Shown here: positions 27,790-37,248 of the stretch, piece by piece
Layout of the letters: each line of letters starts with the position of its first letter
How positions within the stretch are numbered: the first letter of the stretch is position 1
Source: Nitrososphaerales archaeon
GTDB taxonomy: Archaea; Thermoproteota; Nitrososphaeria; Nitrososphaerales; CADDZS01
Assembly: GCA_030041295.1 (NCBI GenBank)
Contig: JASHOD010000115.1
Location: 1-64,000 of the forward strand
Direction of reading: 5' to 3'
DNA length: 64,000 nt
Position numbers and translations under genes: made by a program
Notes under the pieces: generated by a model
The model's database searches: none
Seen by the model: the letters and a program-made list of their open reading frames with translations, nothing else
What the model was told of the DNA's origin: nothing

Positions 27790-29147
27790 GACGAATATTA
27801 GCCATGCTGCCAACGATGATTATTTCGCAGACGGACTGACCGAAGAACTCATCTCTAGACTATCGCTTGTTAGAAGCCTCAAAGTAATTTCGCCGAACTC
27901 CGACAATGAAATACAAGGGAAAGAATGAGGCGCTTACACACATTGGAAAAGAGCTCGGTTGCGGAGTTTTGGTGGAGGGAAGTGTGCGTAAAGCCTGTAA
28001 CAGAATAAGGGTGACAGTTCAGGTAATCGACCCGAACAACGAAGAGCATCTGTGGTCTTCAAGTCTCGGCGATATATTTGCCGTTCAAGACGAAATAGCA
28101 AGAAAAGTAAGTGAGTCTCTTCCGAATTATGTTTTGACTGAAAAGCTCGAACTGGGTACTGCTCCCCCCGATACAAAAAACGTCGAAGCTTACACCTGTT
28201 ATCTGAAAGCAATGAAAGTATACAAGGAAAGCACGAAAGATTCACTGAATCGGGCACTGGAACTCTTTACCAAGGCTACCCAACTGGATCCGAATTTTGC
28301 TCGAGCACACATCGGGTTGGGCAACTGCTACCCCGAACTGGGAGCAAAGAGTATGATGCCATAAGACGAAGGGTTGCAACGCATGAAGGCTGCCGCCCTC
28401 AGAGCACTTCAGATAAATGACAAGCTAGCCGAGGCGCATACACTTATGTCGAATCTGGCGTGGGCAGAAGACGACTTTCAGACCGAGGAAAGAGAAGCCC
28501 GAATAGCTATTCGGCTTAATCCAAACCTCGCTGAGGCGCATTACATTCTGGGAAGATTTCTCATGACTACAGGTTATCCTCAATCTTTTCTAAAGTCGTT
28601 AGAAACGGCACACAACCTTGATCCTCTATCGTCCCACTACGCCAGGTACCTTGGACTCATACTGGCTTTCGCAGGGAGGGATCAGGAGGCTCTGGATCTA
28701 CTGAATAAATACGTCACAGCCGCTCCCTTCGAGATGCATCTAGCGAAGGCAGAATATTATCTCGGGAAGAAGGAGTTTGATCAAGCCGACACGGAAATCA
28801 AGGAATTAGAAGTTCTATCGCCGTCAGATTTTCATACACTATCTTTCCGCGGGTTTTTCTTCGCAATGAAAAAGGACAAGGATAGAATTCAGAAAATAAT
28901 CAGGCAATTGGACCATGATTTCAGTGGAGGGGCGACGCTTGACCGCACAATAGGATACTTCGCTTACATGTTTGGAGACATGGGTGGATTATTCGGCGCA
29001 ATGTCAAGAGCCGTCGAAGGACATGTCTTCGACCCATTCAGAATGCGCTACTCTCCAATCTTTGAAAGTGCTAGAAGAGACCCTCGGTATCGTGAACTGA
29101 TGAAGAAGCATGGTATCGATCCCGATTTGAAGGAGCCATTCTCCTAG
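27790..29147 (+). pseudogene. Decayed FlgO-like/TPR-repeat gene (adenylate-cyclase-associated type)
   Basis: Three stretches together read as one protein. The first (about 27800-27905) encodes YFADGLTEELISRLSLVRSL. A one-base shift near 27900 leads to 27906-28361 with KYKGKNEALTHIGKELG and LVEGSVRKACNRIRVTVQVID. Then TAA at 28362-28364 replaces the Tyr codon expected in the family, and the same frame continues to 29147 with several TPR helices (DKLAEAHTLMSNLAW, PNLAEAHYILGRF). The family is common in bacteria behind cyclase or winged-helix domains. The N-terminus is missing. A shorter TPR protein starting at TTG 28374 might still be made. Confidence 0.75.
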
Positions 29148-29157
29148 TCTCTTGTCC

Positions 29158-30534
29158 CTAGGAACTTGCGCCCTGCGGATCAGTTGACTTTTTCTGTCTG
29201 TGTCGTTGTACTGATTTCAACACCTCCGAAGAAGCAAGTGCGTCCCGATCGAAATACTCCGCGACCTCGTAATTTGTTTCTAGGCGTAGTGCCCATTTTG
29301 TTTTGAACGTAATATCGGTATCGTAATTTCCGCTTTCCCTCACAATCAAGTGAGTCAGAGGAACTTCCAAATTCGCAAGCCTGGCTTTCGTAGCTTCTAT
29401 CATGCTGTCGTGTCTCGACGAGGAGATACCAATTATCGCCCGGCCGGATTCCACTTGCTTGTAAGCGTCGTTCTTTCCCTGCTCAATCAGGAGATCAAGC
29501 TCGGCGTACTTTGGACTGTTGTAAAGGTCCCAGAATTTATCTCGCAATTCTTTATCATGAATATCAGAAGCCCTCATCGATGGAGACAGGCCGAGTTCCT
29601 GCATAGCCGCGCGTCTTCTCGGCAGCGGATCTAGCATCGTGCTATCGACGTCAAAAACTGCAATTTTCGACCCTTTTGGGAGGGAATCGATCAAAAACGG
29701 ATTGCAACGTTCAGAGTAAGCACAGCGCTCGCATTGGACAAAATCTCTGTTAAATGAAGCCTCCTTTTGAGGCAGGAGATTTTGTTTGAGAGCTTCGTGC
29801 AATTCGAAGACTCGCTCGCGCAATACAATTTGCATCACGTCATCTTTGGGGATTGAGAAGGCCTTGACTCCCCCGCCTCTCTTCGCCCAGTACAGTAAAA
29901 CACCAATTGGAAAATTCTTGGCAAGAAGATATGTCGAGAGCTGGTAATAATGAGCCTGTTTTGGTTCCTCGGGAAGCGTTCCGATACTCTTGATTTCAAG
30001 CGGGATGAATAGTTTGAAATCCTGCGAATCCTCATCTGTAATTCTGATCAGCAGCAGGTCGTCGATTCTGCCATGCAACTTTGCTTCGCCGTCCGCGAAC
30101 TCCAAATCAACGACAACTTCTCTACCCTCGACTGAAATCAGCCCCGATCTTCGTAGAGCGATTGCAATTAGTTCGTGGATCGCCCTACCCTCGCCGAATA
30201 TTGCCAAGTCTTCCTTGCTAGGGGGAATTGGCGCAGTGTATGAGTAAGCCTGCTGACGAAGACAGCGTTCTATCATACTGGGGTAGTAGGAACCTAGCCT
30301 GAACTTGTGATTCGCAGATTCTGCTTCCCATTCTGAATGCATACCCTCGTGAAGAGCATCCTCAATCATCGAGGAAATTTTCGCTGGCTTGTCTAGAATC
30401 TTTGCGACCCATTTCTCGAACTTCATCCTTTCTTCCACAGAGAGAGCATTAGGATCTGTAGGGTCGTGAAGGAAAGAGTCTAGTGAAGATGCCAAATAGA
30501 AAGGACTGCCTAACGCAATCAGAATTACCTTCAC
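29158..30534 (-). CDS. Cas4-like PD-(D/E)XK nuclease fused to a HAD-superfamily phosphatase
   Basis: The 458-residue protein has two domains. Residues about 80-280 resemble Cas4/RecB-type exonucleases: Cys91, His120, Asp158 in GRIDD, Glu180-x-Lys182 in PLEIKS, Gln198 in YYQLSTY, and Cys268, Cys271 and Cys277, which with Cys91 would hold a 4Fe-4S cluster. Residues about 289-440 are a HAD domain with DVDST (Asp295, Asp297), motif II GISSSR, Lys411 or Lys413 and an acidic EYFDRD (Asp429, Asp431). The SSR...LIVRES...D...FKTK...DRD order resembles polynucleotide 3'-phosphatases. It would trim DNA and clean its ends, by inference. No cas genes or CRISPR array are nearby. Confidence 0.78.
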   Translation of the reverse strand: MKVILIALGSPFYLASSLDSFLHDPTDPNALSVEERMKFEKWVAKILDKPAKISSMIEDALHEGMHSEWEAESANHKFRLGSYYPSMIERCLRQQAYSYTAPIPPSKEDLAIFGEGRAIHELIAIALRRSGLISVEGREVVVDLEFADGEAKLHGRIDDLLLIRITDEDSQDFKLFIPLEIKSIGTLPEEPKQAHYYQLSTYLLAKNFPIGVLLYWAKRGGGVKAFSIPKDDVMQIVLRERVFELHEALKQNLLPQKEASFNRDFVQCERCAYSERCNPFLIDSLPKGSKIAVFDVDSTMLDPLPRRRAAMQELGLSPSMRASDIHDKELRDKFWDLYNSPKYAELDLLIEQGKNDAYKQVESGRAIIGISSSRHDSMIEATKARLANLEVPLTHLIVRESGNYDTDITFKTKWALRLETNYEVAEYFDRDALASSEVLKSVQRHRQKKSTDPQGASS

Positions 30535-30684
30535 AAATTAAAACAGTTCTCTCTGAAAGATTCATCTTGTCAAAGGGTCGTCGGAATTAGATGAAGAGTG
30601 AATATTTCAATTCTCATGTATGGTAACCAGATTTTTAAAGTGCGGCGTAGAGACTCCAAAATAACTCGTAAAGAGGCGAAAAAC

Positions 30685-30930
30685 ATGAGAGCTCTAACCC
30701 CGACAGAAATGGTAATGCTTTACAAATTGACGAAGAGTTCAATGATCGCCGGAGGGATCTTTCTGCTCGGGTACGGAGCATGGTGGCTACTCGGTCCATT
30801 TCTATTGCGAACTGCGAGCGACCCATTGTGGTTATTTGGTATTTTTCCGCTCTACGTCGGAGCTATGTTCATCATTATAGCACTCGCAATGAAGGAAGAC
30901 TGGTTTACGAACGCAAGGCGTTATTGGTAG
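30685..30930 (+). CDS. Small two-helix membrane protein
   Basis: The 81-residue product has two transmembrane helices (residues about 18-38, SSMIAGGIFLLGYGAWWLLG, and 50-70, IFPLYVGAMFIIIALAM). ATG 30685 is chosen; the 29 codons upstream look like leader and contain a TTTTTAAAG promoter-like sequence near 30631. Function is unknown. Confidence 0.55.
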   Translation: MRALTPTEMVMLYKLTKSSMIAGGIFLLGYGAWWLLGPFLLRTASDPLWLFGIFPLYVGAMFIIIALAMKEDWFTNARRYW

Positions 30931-31001
30931 CAGTTCTTGAATTTCCGTTAACGGTACTACACGCGTGATGAGAACACTTCGAATCTTCTTGCTTTTCTAT
31001 C

Positions 31002-31298
31002 CTAAAATTTATCAAAGTAATATCTATCCAATTTCACTCGCTCGCCATTTACTGTGATTCTCTCACGCTTGAGCATCGCGATTCTCTTTCTTACATCGTC
31101 TGGGTGCCCTCTCACAACTCCATCGGATCTTACTACGCGGTGGCATGGCACATCAGAATGAGGGCACACTCGCATTGCCCACCCTACCGCTCTAGCCCCT
31201 CTTGGATTTCCCAAGAATTTTGCAATTGAGGAATAAGTGGTGACCCTACCTCTTGGTACTCGTCGAGCAGTTTCGTAAACAAGATCGAAGAAGCTCAT
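31002..31298 (-). CDS. MGMT-family DNA alkyl-repair protein (DNA-binding domain type)
   Basis: The 98-residue protein is the methylguanine methyltransferase C-terminal domain: GRVTTYSSIAKFLG winged helix, GARAVGWAMR (Arg finger region) and PCHRVV with the acceptor Cys at about residue 52. Short members of this family that lack Cys are alkyltransferase-like proteins feeding lesions to nucleotide excision repair; here the Cys is kept, so direct alkyl transfer is possible. The ATG at 31298 starts right at the domain. Confidence 0.85.
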   Translation of the reverse strand: MSFFDLVYETARRVPRGRVTTYSSIAKFLGNPRGARAVGWAMRVCPHSDVPCHRVVRSDGVVRGHPDDVRKRIAMLKRERITVNGERVKLDRYYFDKF

Positions 31299-31402
31299 GT
31301 CTGACCTAGCTTTCAAAAAATGGGATTGTGACCTCCCCAAATCGGAAAAGAGATTCTGTCATATCTCTCGCTGAAGATAGATCGCTTGCTGCTTTTTTCT
31401 TC

Positions 31403-31528
31403 CTACCACATCGTGGTCTGTTTTATAGGAACTGGCTGCCTACGTCCTCCTTTCTTCCCGCACCGACTCTGATGTCTGATCCATTTCTTTTCGCTGATTG
31501 ATTTCCCGCATTTTGGACAAACTGGCAA
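31403..31528 (-). CDS. Small C2HC zinc-finger protein (41 aa)
   Basis: From TTG 31526-31528 the frame encodes PVCPKCGKSISEKKWIRHQ followed by SRCGKK, with Cys4, Cys7, His19 and Cys23 forming a likely zinc knuckle, and a basic tail. An in-frame TAG upstream limits the length. It sits in the gap between the MGMT-type gene and the antiporter. Small basic zinc fingers of this kind are frequent in archaea and may bind nucleic acid. Confidence 0.5.
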   Translation of the reverse strand: MPVCPKCGKSISEKKWIRHQSRCGKKGGRRQPVPIKQTTMW

Positions 31529-31722
31529 GATGATGGTCTGTATTCCCTTACCTCTTTGCTACGCTAGCCCGACATTAATCGTTAACTGTTTTTCGCAAGA
31601 GGGGAGCCGTTCACGGAGCGAAATGCCCAGAGTAAGTCACAAATTAAAAATCAAAAACAATAAACGAATGCGTTCACCTGAAGCAGATTCAAATATAGTG
31701 TGACCGAACCATCCAAAGCCCG

Positions 31723-33105
31723 TTGGGATATCTTCCATTATCAACGCCTGCACTAGCAGTAGGCTCTTCCTCAACCTCTCAAGTTTCCTTTCTCCTTGAT
31801 CTGGTCGTCCTGATTTTAGCGGCGCTTGTCTTTAGTCTAATTTTCGCAAGACTACGCCTCTTCGTCGTGGCAGGGCAGATCCTGGCAGGGATGATCGTCG
31901 GTCCCTACGTTCTGGGCTGGGTAACAGATCCACTGGTACTGAATGAGCTTTCCCAGATAGGAGTCGTTCTGTTACTGTTCATAATAGGGTTGGAACTCGA
32001 CCCACGCGAACTGCGAAAAATCATAAGCAAGGTATCAATGCTCACAGCCCTTGAGATTGGTATTGCGTTCGCATTCGGTCTCCTCGCATCCTACCTTTTG
32101 AAGTTCAGTTTACTCGAATCCATAATTTTCGCTTTCGCAGCGAGCATGACGAGCACGGCCGTAGTTGGAAAGGTCTTCCTTTCGAAACGAATCCTTAGAA
32201 CGCCAGAGTCTGGTTTTCTGATAGGTCTACTCGTTATTGAGGACATGTTCGCCGTCGCTTTCCTGATCATCCTATCATCAATCACTTCTTCGAACATAGG
32301 AACATTCCCATACTACGCAATCGGGAGCAGCGTCTCTACGCGGGGGTTCTTCTCCGCAATCGAGGCTGCTCTCGGAGGGCTTGCCCTAATCGGTCTAGCG
32401 TACGCAGTTTCTCATTACGTTGCCCCCACGGTCATAAACCACCTTAGCTACTTCGAAGAAGAATTCGAGGAAATTCCATTCCTATTCGCCTTGGGACTAG
32501 GTTTCCTTTTCGCATTGATAGCCGCCGTGTTAGGCTACTCGCCAGGCACGGGGGCTTTCATCGTAGGTCTGTCGATTAGCGGCAAACAATCGAGGTTTCT
32601 GTCTTCTAGGATAGCCCCGATCAAAGATCTCTTCATTGTGTTATTCTTCGTTTCAATGGGTGGACTCATAGACCCGCAACCGGCTCTGGCGCTTGGTTGG
32701 ATCATAGTGGTCGCCTTCGCTCTCTTGATCACAGGCAAATTTGCAGGCGGTTTTACGATAGGCGAGATCCTCAGCTACCAAAGTCGAAGGCAAACCAAGA
32801 ATAACAGTAGTAATAACAGCAACAATTCGAAATCAAAAGAAGAACAAGACATCTTTCATATGGGAAACGAAAAGCTAGCTTCTGCCAGTCATTACGGAGC
32901 GTGGCTCATTCCAAGAGGCGAATTCTCCCTCATCATCGGCGTACTTGCAGTTTCTCTTTCTCTAGTCAATGGTACATTTTACTCACTAATCGGTCTATCC
33001 GTCATTGTAACAACTATAGTGGCTTCGATAATCCAAAGACAGATCGAGCCAAAGAGCGCCGCGTCGATTTTTCCGCTCAAAGGAAAGACAGATGCTGATG
33101 TTTAG
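31723..33105 (+). CDS. CPA2-family cation/proton antiporter (Kef-type membrane domain)
   Basis: The 460-residue protein has about 12 transmembrane helices with family motifs GQILAGMIVGPYVLG, ELSQIGVVLLLFIIGLELDP, the ion-site region SMTSTAVVGKVF, LLVIEDMFAV and GYSPGTGAFIVGLSIS. It exchanges Na+ or K+ for protons across the cell membrane. A Asn/Ser-rich loop near residues 365-385 interrupts the last helices. No TrkA-N domain follows. The start is TTG 31723. Confidence 0.9.
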   Translation: MGYLPLSTPALAVGSSSTSQVSFLLDLVVLILAALVFSLIFARLRLFVVAGQILAGMIVGPYVLGWVTDPLVLNELSQIGVVLLLFIIGLELDPRELRKIISKVSMLTALEIGIAFAFGLLASYLLKFSLLESIIFAFAASMTSTAVVGKVFLSKRILRTPESGFLIGLLVIEDMFAVAFLIILSSITSSNIGTFPYYAIGSSVSTRGFFSAIEAALGGLALIGLAYAVSHYVAPTVINHLSYFEEEFEEIPFLFALGLGFLFALIAAVLGYSPGTGAFIVGLSISGKQSRFLSSRIAPIKDLFIVLFFVSMGGLIDPQPALALGWIIVVAFALLITGKFAGGFTIGEILSYQSRRQTKNNSSNNSNNSKSKEEQDIFHMGNEKLASASHYGAWLIPRGEFSLIIGVLAVSLSLVNGTFYSLIGLSVIVTTIVASIIQRQIEPKSAASIFPLKGKTDADV

Positions 33106-33114
33106 TGGCTACCG

Positions 33115-33521
33115 CTATTTGCTATTCGTCTTTTTCTTTGCATTTGATTGTTTGAATTTTCCCAGCAGTTCAATCCATATCCCGTCAGGATCTTTTACGA
33201 AAGCTAGTTCGTAATTGCCTTCTCTGAAAGGTTTAATGGCTGATTCGGCCCCCTTGCTAACCAGCCGATCAAAACTATCCTCAACATTGAGAGACCAAAA
33301 AGCGAGATGATCCAGTTCTTCTCCACTGTGATACTTCGTAAAGTATTGATTGTCTCGCGGATACCAGTTGAGCTCTAGTCGCTGTGGAGATCTTGAACTT
33401 TTTAGATGAACGAAAACTCCGCCGTGTTGCATTTTCCCTCGAAGAATTACTTTCATTCCCATTGCTTTTTTGTAAAATTCAACCGATCTCTCGGACTAGA
33501 TCCTGAATAATAGAATCTCAC
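33115..33521 (-). pseudogene. VOC/glyoxalase-family gene with a broken start region
   Basis: The frame 33115-33495 encodes most of a VOC domain (ERSVEFYKKAMGMKVI, then LDHLAFWSLNVEDSFDRLV and FVKDPDGIWIELLG). The first strand (VRFYYSG, from GTG 33521) is in a different frame, and TAG 33496-33498 blocks the main frame just before ERSVEFY. A one-base indel would restore a normal protein of about 130 residues. Translation from ATG 33462 would lose the first metal-ligand strand. It may be a recent lesion or a sequencing error. Confidence 0.6.
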
Positions 33522-33597
33522 CGTGTAAAACAGGCTATTATTAGCTTGGCTCCCCTGCGATGGGGACAATTGCGAGTCAGAGCTAAGGCCCGATCTC

Positions 33598-35145
33598 TCA
33601 GAACTTTACAGCGTCGACTGAAGAATATTCTTCGTCGTTGTTCTCGCTTACTTCAACGACTTGCTGCTGCTGAACTTGCTGTTGCTGTTGCGCTTGCGCT
33701 TGCGCTTTTGGGGTTCGCTTCCTCGCCGGTGATTTTCTTACAGGTGTCGGCGGCTGCTCCAGCGGAGGCTGAACAATTTGAACGCCATATCCTATCATTT
33801 CTCCTTGTTTGACAACTTTGATAGACGTTGGTTGATCGGCTAAAGGAGCAGCGCTAGTAGTAGCAACAGGAGCAATTTGTGTCTTTCTAGGTCGGGGAGT
33901 TGGCGGAATTATTTGTTGCGGAGCTACGGTCTTTTCATCTTCTAGTTGTTCTTCTTGTTGAGGTAACTGTTGAGGAGTTACGTCAGGATTCATAACTACT
34001 GAGGCATTTCCGATTGGAGCGGCAGAAGTAGCAACTACAACTACTGGATTGCTAGGAGCCGCTGGTTGTTGCTGTGGCCCAGTTTCTCCACCACCTTCTT
34101 CAATTTGTTTGATTGATTTTATTACTTGAGCTACTTGGACAGCCGCATCTCCGGAGTTTCGTGCTCGTTGCGTGAGTTGCGGCATAGGCGCAACAAGTTT
34201 CTTCGCCCTAATTGGTTGTTCATCAAAATCTTCATCCTCATCCTCTTCGGCTTGGATGCTGTCTTCATCCTCATGCGAAAGTTCCTTAATCGCTGCCTTG
34301 TCCATGTAATACAGCACAAGGTTCTGTCTCTGCTCTTCGTACCCCTCTCTTAACATTGTGAGTTTAACTTCAGGTCTTAGGAAAGACTCTATGATACCTG
34401 CGACTACACCTTGTAGAAAGTAGTTTCCTAAAACTGCGTCACCTTCAGCATCGGCTGGAGGTTCTGTGATTGTCGCCTTGTAAATTTCAGCACCTTCGTT
34501 GTGGAAGAGTAATTTGCCCCATCCGGCTGCTTGGAATAGAGCCTTCGCATTGTCAAGGAGCAATGATTTGTCCTTCGACAACTTTTCTCCTAGTTTCTCT
34601 TTGAGAGCTGCCATTATTTCTCTTCCTTCCGTTCGTCCGTTATCATACAAAGATTCCTTTGCTTTATTGCCAAAGGATTTTGTGATATTTTCGAATAAAT
34701 GTACGAACCTATCTGAATCTAGGGCGACAGCCCTAATTTCTCCTCCAAAGAATGTAAGAGGAAACATGAAATTGCTAAACATCCTTCCTTCGAGCGGATT
34801 CATCTCAGCTAACTTCACGAACTTTGACTTGTTCAATTTGATAAGGAGTTGATCCTCCCGGGTCTTTGCGAAAGTGAAGTCGCACACAACATCCATCGCA
34901 AATTTATCCATCGATTGGTCGTTGAAGAAAGCAAGAGAGACTATCCTAACTCCGCCAGAGTCTAGGATTTTCATAATCTGGGGGATGGCTTCTCGTTTCT
35001 CGTTTTGCTGACCCGATATTGCAAATTCAAAATGCTGACTAGGAACCGGAGTAGGCATGCCCAACGTTATGGGATAGCTGACCTTCTGGTCTGGTTCGTA
35101 ATTCAGCGCTTTTTCCGTACTTTCTAAGACTCTTTCTAGTCCCAT
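33598..35145 (-). CDS. V4R-like sensor-type protein with Gln-rich tail (paralogue C)
   Basis: The 515-residue protein aligns with paralogues A and B throughout: ACT-like module (HFEFAISGQQNEKREAIPQI, VRIVSLAFFNDQS), V4R-like domain (SLYDNGRTEG, AKALFQAAGWGKLLF, NYFLQGVVAGIIESF) and a long disordered tail (about residues 300-515). The tail has acidic blocks and runs of Gln, including one of QQQQQ type. It is closest to paralogue B. A C2H2 zinc-finger gene of the same kind as at 8.3 kb lies 194 nt upstream on the same strand. Function is unknown. Confidence 0.8.
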   Translation of the reverse strand: MGLERVLESTEKALNYEPDQKVSYPITLGMPTPVPSQHFEFAISGQQNEKREAIPQIMKILDSGGVRIVSLAFFNDQSMDKFAMDVVCDFTFAKTREDQLLIKLNKSKFVKLAEMNPLEGRMFSNFMFPLTFFGGEIRAVALDSDRFVHLFENITKSFGNKAKESLYDNGRTEGREIMAALKEKLGEKLSKDKSLLLDNAKALFQAAGWGKLLFHNEGAEIYKATITEPPADAEGDAVLGNYFLQGVVAGIIESFLRPEVKLTMLREGYEEQRQNLVLYYMDKAAIKELSHEDEDSIQAEEDEDEDFDEQPIRAKKLVAPMPQLTQRARNSGDAAVQVAQVIKSIKQIEEGGGETGPQQQPAAPSNPVVVVATSAAPIGNASVVMNPDVTPQQLPQQEEQLEDEKTVAPQQIIPPTPRPRKTQIAPVATTSAAPLADQPTSIKVVKQGEMIGYGVQIVQPPLEQPPTPVRKSPARKRTPKAQAQAQQQQQVQQQQVVEVSENNDEEYSSVDAVKF

Positions 35146-35339
35146 TTTATTTTCAAAGCGGACCTAGCTTTCGAACGTTACCTGCTTTCAAATCTTCGAA
35201 AGCGTGGCCAATGGACTGGTCTTAAGTGCGCTTATAACATTGCGAAGCGCAAACTAAAATTACGAAGATCTACACATTGATCGGAACCTGAAATTCTATA
35301 TCCAGAACAGAGAGGTGGAGAAAACGGATCCACGAGTCT

Positions 35340-35534
35340 CTAGCGGTCGAGCGAGTGGACTGATCTCAGATGGTAGAGGTATTTGGCTTCAAAAGCAGAA
35401 TCGGCGAGCTTTCCATCGTCAGAATCAACTTCTCCTGCGTCTGGTAGGTTATTTTGGACGAACTCGCAAAAGACACAGGAGTAAACCTTCATGCGTCCTT
35501 CTTTCGTTGATAAGGCGCTTTTTTCTTGGCTCAT
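35340..35534 (-). CDS. Small C2H2-type zinc-finger protein (copy 2)
   Basis: The 64-residue product (ATG 35534) has Cys20 and Cys23 (YSCVFCEF) and His55 and His60 (YLYHLRSVH). The C-x2-C-x31-H-x4-H spacing and the surrounding GRM-K-V-YSC, FEAKYL and VHSLDR/VHGLEK segments match copy 1 at 8279-8488. It precedes paralogue C on the same strand. An upstream in-frame extension to 35615 is possible but not conserved in copy 1. Confidence 0.72.
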   Translation of the reverse strand: MSQEKSALSTKEGRMKVYSCVFCEFVQNNLPDAGEVDSDDGKLADSAFEAKYLYHLRSVHSLDR

Positions 35535-35840
35535 GATGGAGCTTTGCTCTTCTGTCCTGTCTTGTTTTTCTGCTCCGTTCATCGCTTTCTGTTGGATGCT
35601 TTTTCTGGTGCGCAATTTTCGGACGCTCTATAGGTAGCTTGAACCCTAAAGTAAAGAATTTGAGCGAATTGCAGATCTGATGCTTTAGTGAATTTGTGAA
35701 AAGTGCACAAAGGGATTCGATATGAAGTCTGAAATTCATATTATCGAATCAATTCGTGCTTAGATTTTCCCTCTTTTCATCTCATTCTCCCTTAAAAGCT
35801 CGTTAACAACGCCGTAATCTGTTCGACCACTAGCATATCG

Positions 35841-36095
35841 TCTCTGGGGCACCCTCAGCGTTTTCGTGTTATCCCGATCCTTCCTCCGGTCTTTTACCCG
35901 ATCACCATACTACCATCTGATCTAAGGCCGTTCGCCGAGCTTTCGCCTACGACGCATGCCTCGATATTGATCCAGAGCCTTAACAGCGTTCATTTCAGCT
36001 CGAGCCAGATTACTCTAAGTTGGATCGCGCTTCCGATTTTCGCCGCGGTGTTCCTCTCCCTCGCAATGTTCAAAGCACGCTGGAGGGAAGGTTAA
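35841..36095 (+). pseudogene. C-terminal remnant of an ABC-2 type transporter permease
   Basis: The frame ending at TAA 36093-36095 encodes ILPPVFYPITILPSDLRPFAE, then LSPTTHASILIQSL, and a final hydrophobic helix (IALPIFAAVFLSLAMF) ending KARWREG. This is the highly recognisable end of DrrB/ABC-2 permeases. There is no start codon and no ATPase partner gene, and the upstream half is missing, so it is a leftover of a deleted transporter. It fills most of the 540-nt gap between zinc-finger copy 2 and the next small gene. Confidence 0.65.
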
Positions 36096-36157
36096 TTCTC
36101 TCAAAAATGAGGATCGTATACGCTTCTTAAGTACGAGAACTGGCCTATCTCTATCAT

Positions 36158-36325
36158 ATGTCCTTGGACGAAGAAGCTTTCCTGAAAGAGATTAGGAACT
36201 ATGATAAAAGAAGGCTAGAAGAAGAACTCGACAAGCTAAAGTCTCTTGAAGATACTGTCGCCAGCTGCGAGCGAATACAAATCAGGGTATACTTGCTGGA
36301 ACAGGAATTAAAGAGAAGGAGCTAG
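36158..36325 (+). CDS. Small coiled-coil protein (55 aa)
   Basis: An ATG-started frame encodes a highly charged helical protein: SLDEEAFLKEIRNYDKRRLE, then a Leu-spaced stretch ELDKLKSLEDTVASCERIQ and LLEQELKRRS. It reads as one long helix or helical hairpin suited to a coiled coil. I do not recognise the family. It stands between the ABC-2 remnant and an exported-protein gene. Confidence 0.6.
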   Translation: MSLDEEAFLKEIRNYDKRRLEEELDKLKSLEDTVASCERIQIRVYLLEQELKRRS

Positions 36326-36474
36326 AAGGATTTTGAATTCTGTTTTCGAATCTAGTTTTTCTTCATCTATCTGCAACAGAGACATCTGCCAAATTTGATT
36401 AACTGCATTTCAATTGTCATATTTTTTTGGAAAAAAACGAAATATGTTCTCCGGCTCGGATAATTAAGCTGCAA

Positions 36475-37149
36475 ATGTCTCGGCGAAGATCTTTGCATTG
36501 CCATGCACCCTTTTTGAATAGCGTCTTGACCAGAAGTAACAAGAAAAAGATCTTCGGAATTACAATCCCGATCTTTTTCATAATGTGGATCGCGCTCATG
36601 GTATCGAGCGCGGGCGCAGCGAAATTCCCGCTATCTTTCGCCTCGAATGACAACCTCGCTACCGGAAACCTGTCGATTGTGGCAGGTAATGACACTTCTT
36701 CCTGCTGCCTCTCGAACCCTTGTGCCTCGTTAGAATCTCGGTCGAAGGATGACGTCGAAGTATCGTTTAACCTCTTTCGCTCGCAAATAGAATCCCCCCA
36801 ACCCCAGACCTACTACACTGATCTTGTCAGAATAGAAAACCCCAGTAATCATAGCCAGCAAGTGGATTCCGTGTTCGTCCAGGTAAACGCCGGGGTTTCG
36901 TCGCTAGGGGCGCTCACAGTCTTTTATTGCACCATGCCCTCCAAGGACCCATACGACGACTCTAATTGTGCGATGTTTACAATGAACGACAGCGTGAATT
37001 CAGGATATCTGGTTGGAAAGGGTATCTTCCCCGAAAGCTTGAGCCCAGGGAGTGCCGGATACATCGGTGCTGCGGGTTTTGCAAATTTGGGTGCAAAGGT
37101 GTCTGATCAGACTTCCTTCCAAATTTTGGTAAACACCGGCGAAACCTAG
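36475..37149 (+). CDS. Exported protein with N-terminal signal/anchor
   Basis: The product of about 224 residues has a basic stretch and a hydrophobic helix (NKKKIFGITIPIFFIMWIALM) followed by an extracellular domain with a CCLSNPC cluster, N-x-S/T sequons and beta-rich sequence (YTDLVRIENPSNHSQQVDSV, VFYCTM). No enzymatic motif is seen. The start is uncertain: TTG 36427 is longer, and TTG 36526 would leave a standard-length signal peptide. Confidence 0.6.
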   Translation: MSRRRSLHCHAPFLNSVLTRSNKKKIFGITIPIFFIMWIALMVSSAGAAKFPLSFASNDNLATGNLSIVAGNDTSSCCLSNPCASLESRSKDDVEVSFNLFRSQIESPQPQTYYTDLVRIENPSNHSQQVDSVFVQVNAGVSSLGALTVFYCTMPSKDPYDDSNCAMFTMNDSVNSGYLVGKGIFPESLSPGSAGYIGAAGFANLGAKVSDQTSFQILVNTGET

Positions 37150-37248
37150 TAGCAAATTATCCTCGCTTGCCTCCAACTGCAGTGGTAGATTCTGGAAATG
37201 TAAGGATGATATTAGCTAGAATTTAGACATCCTGAGTATCTTAATCGT

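Noticed and set aside
29158-30534. Possible CRISPR adaptation locus because of the Cas4-like domain
   Set aside because: No repeats of CRISPR type and no cas1 or cas2 anywhere in the window.
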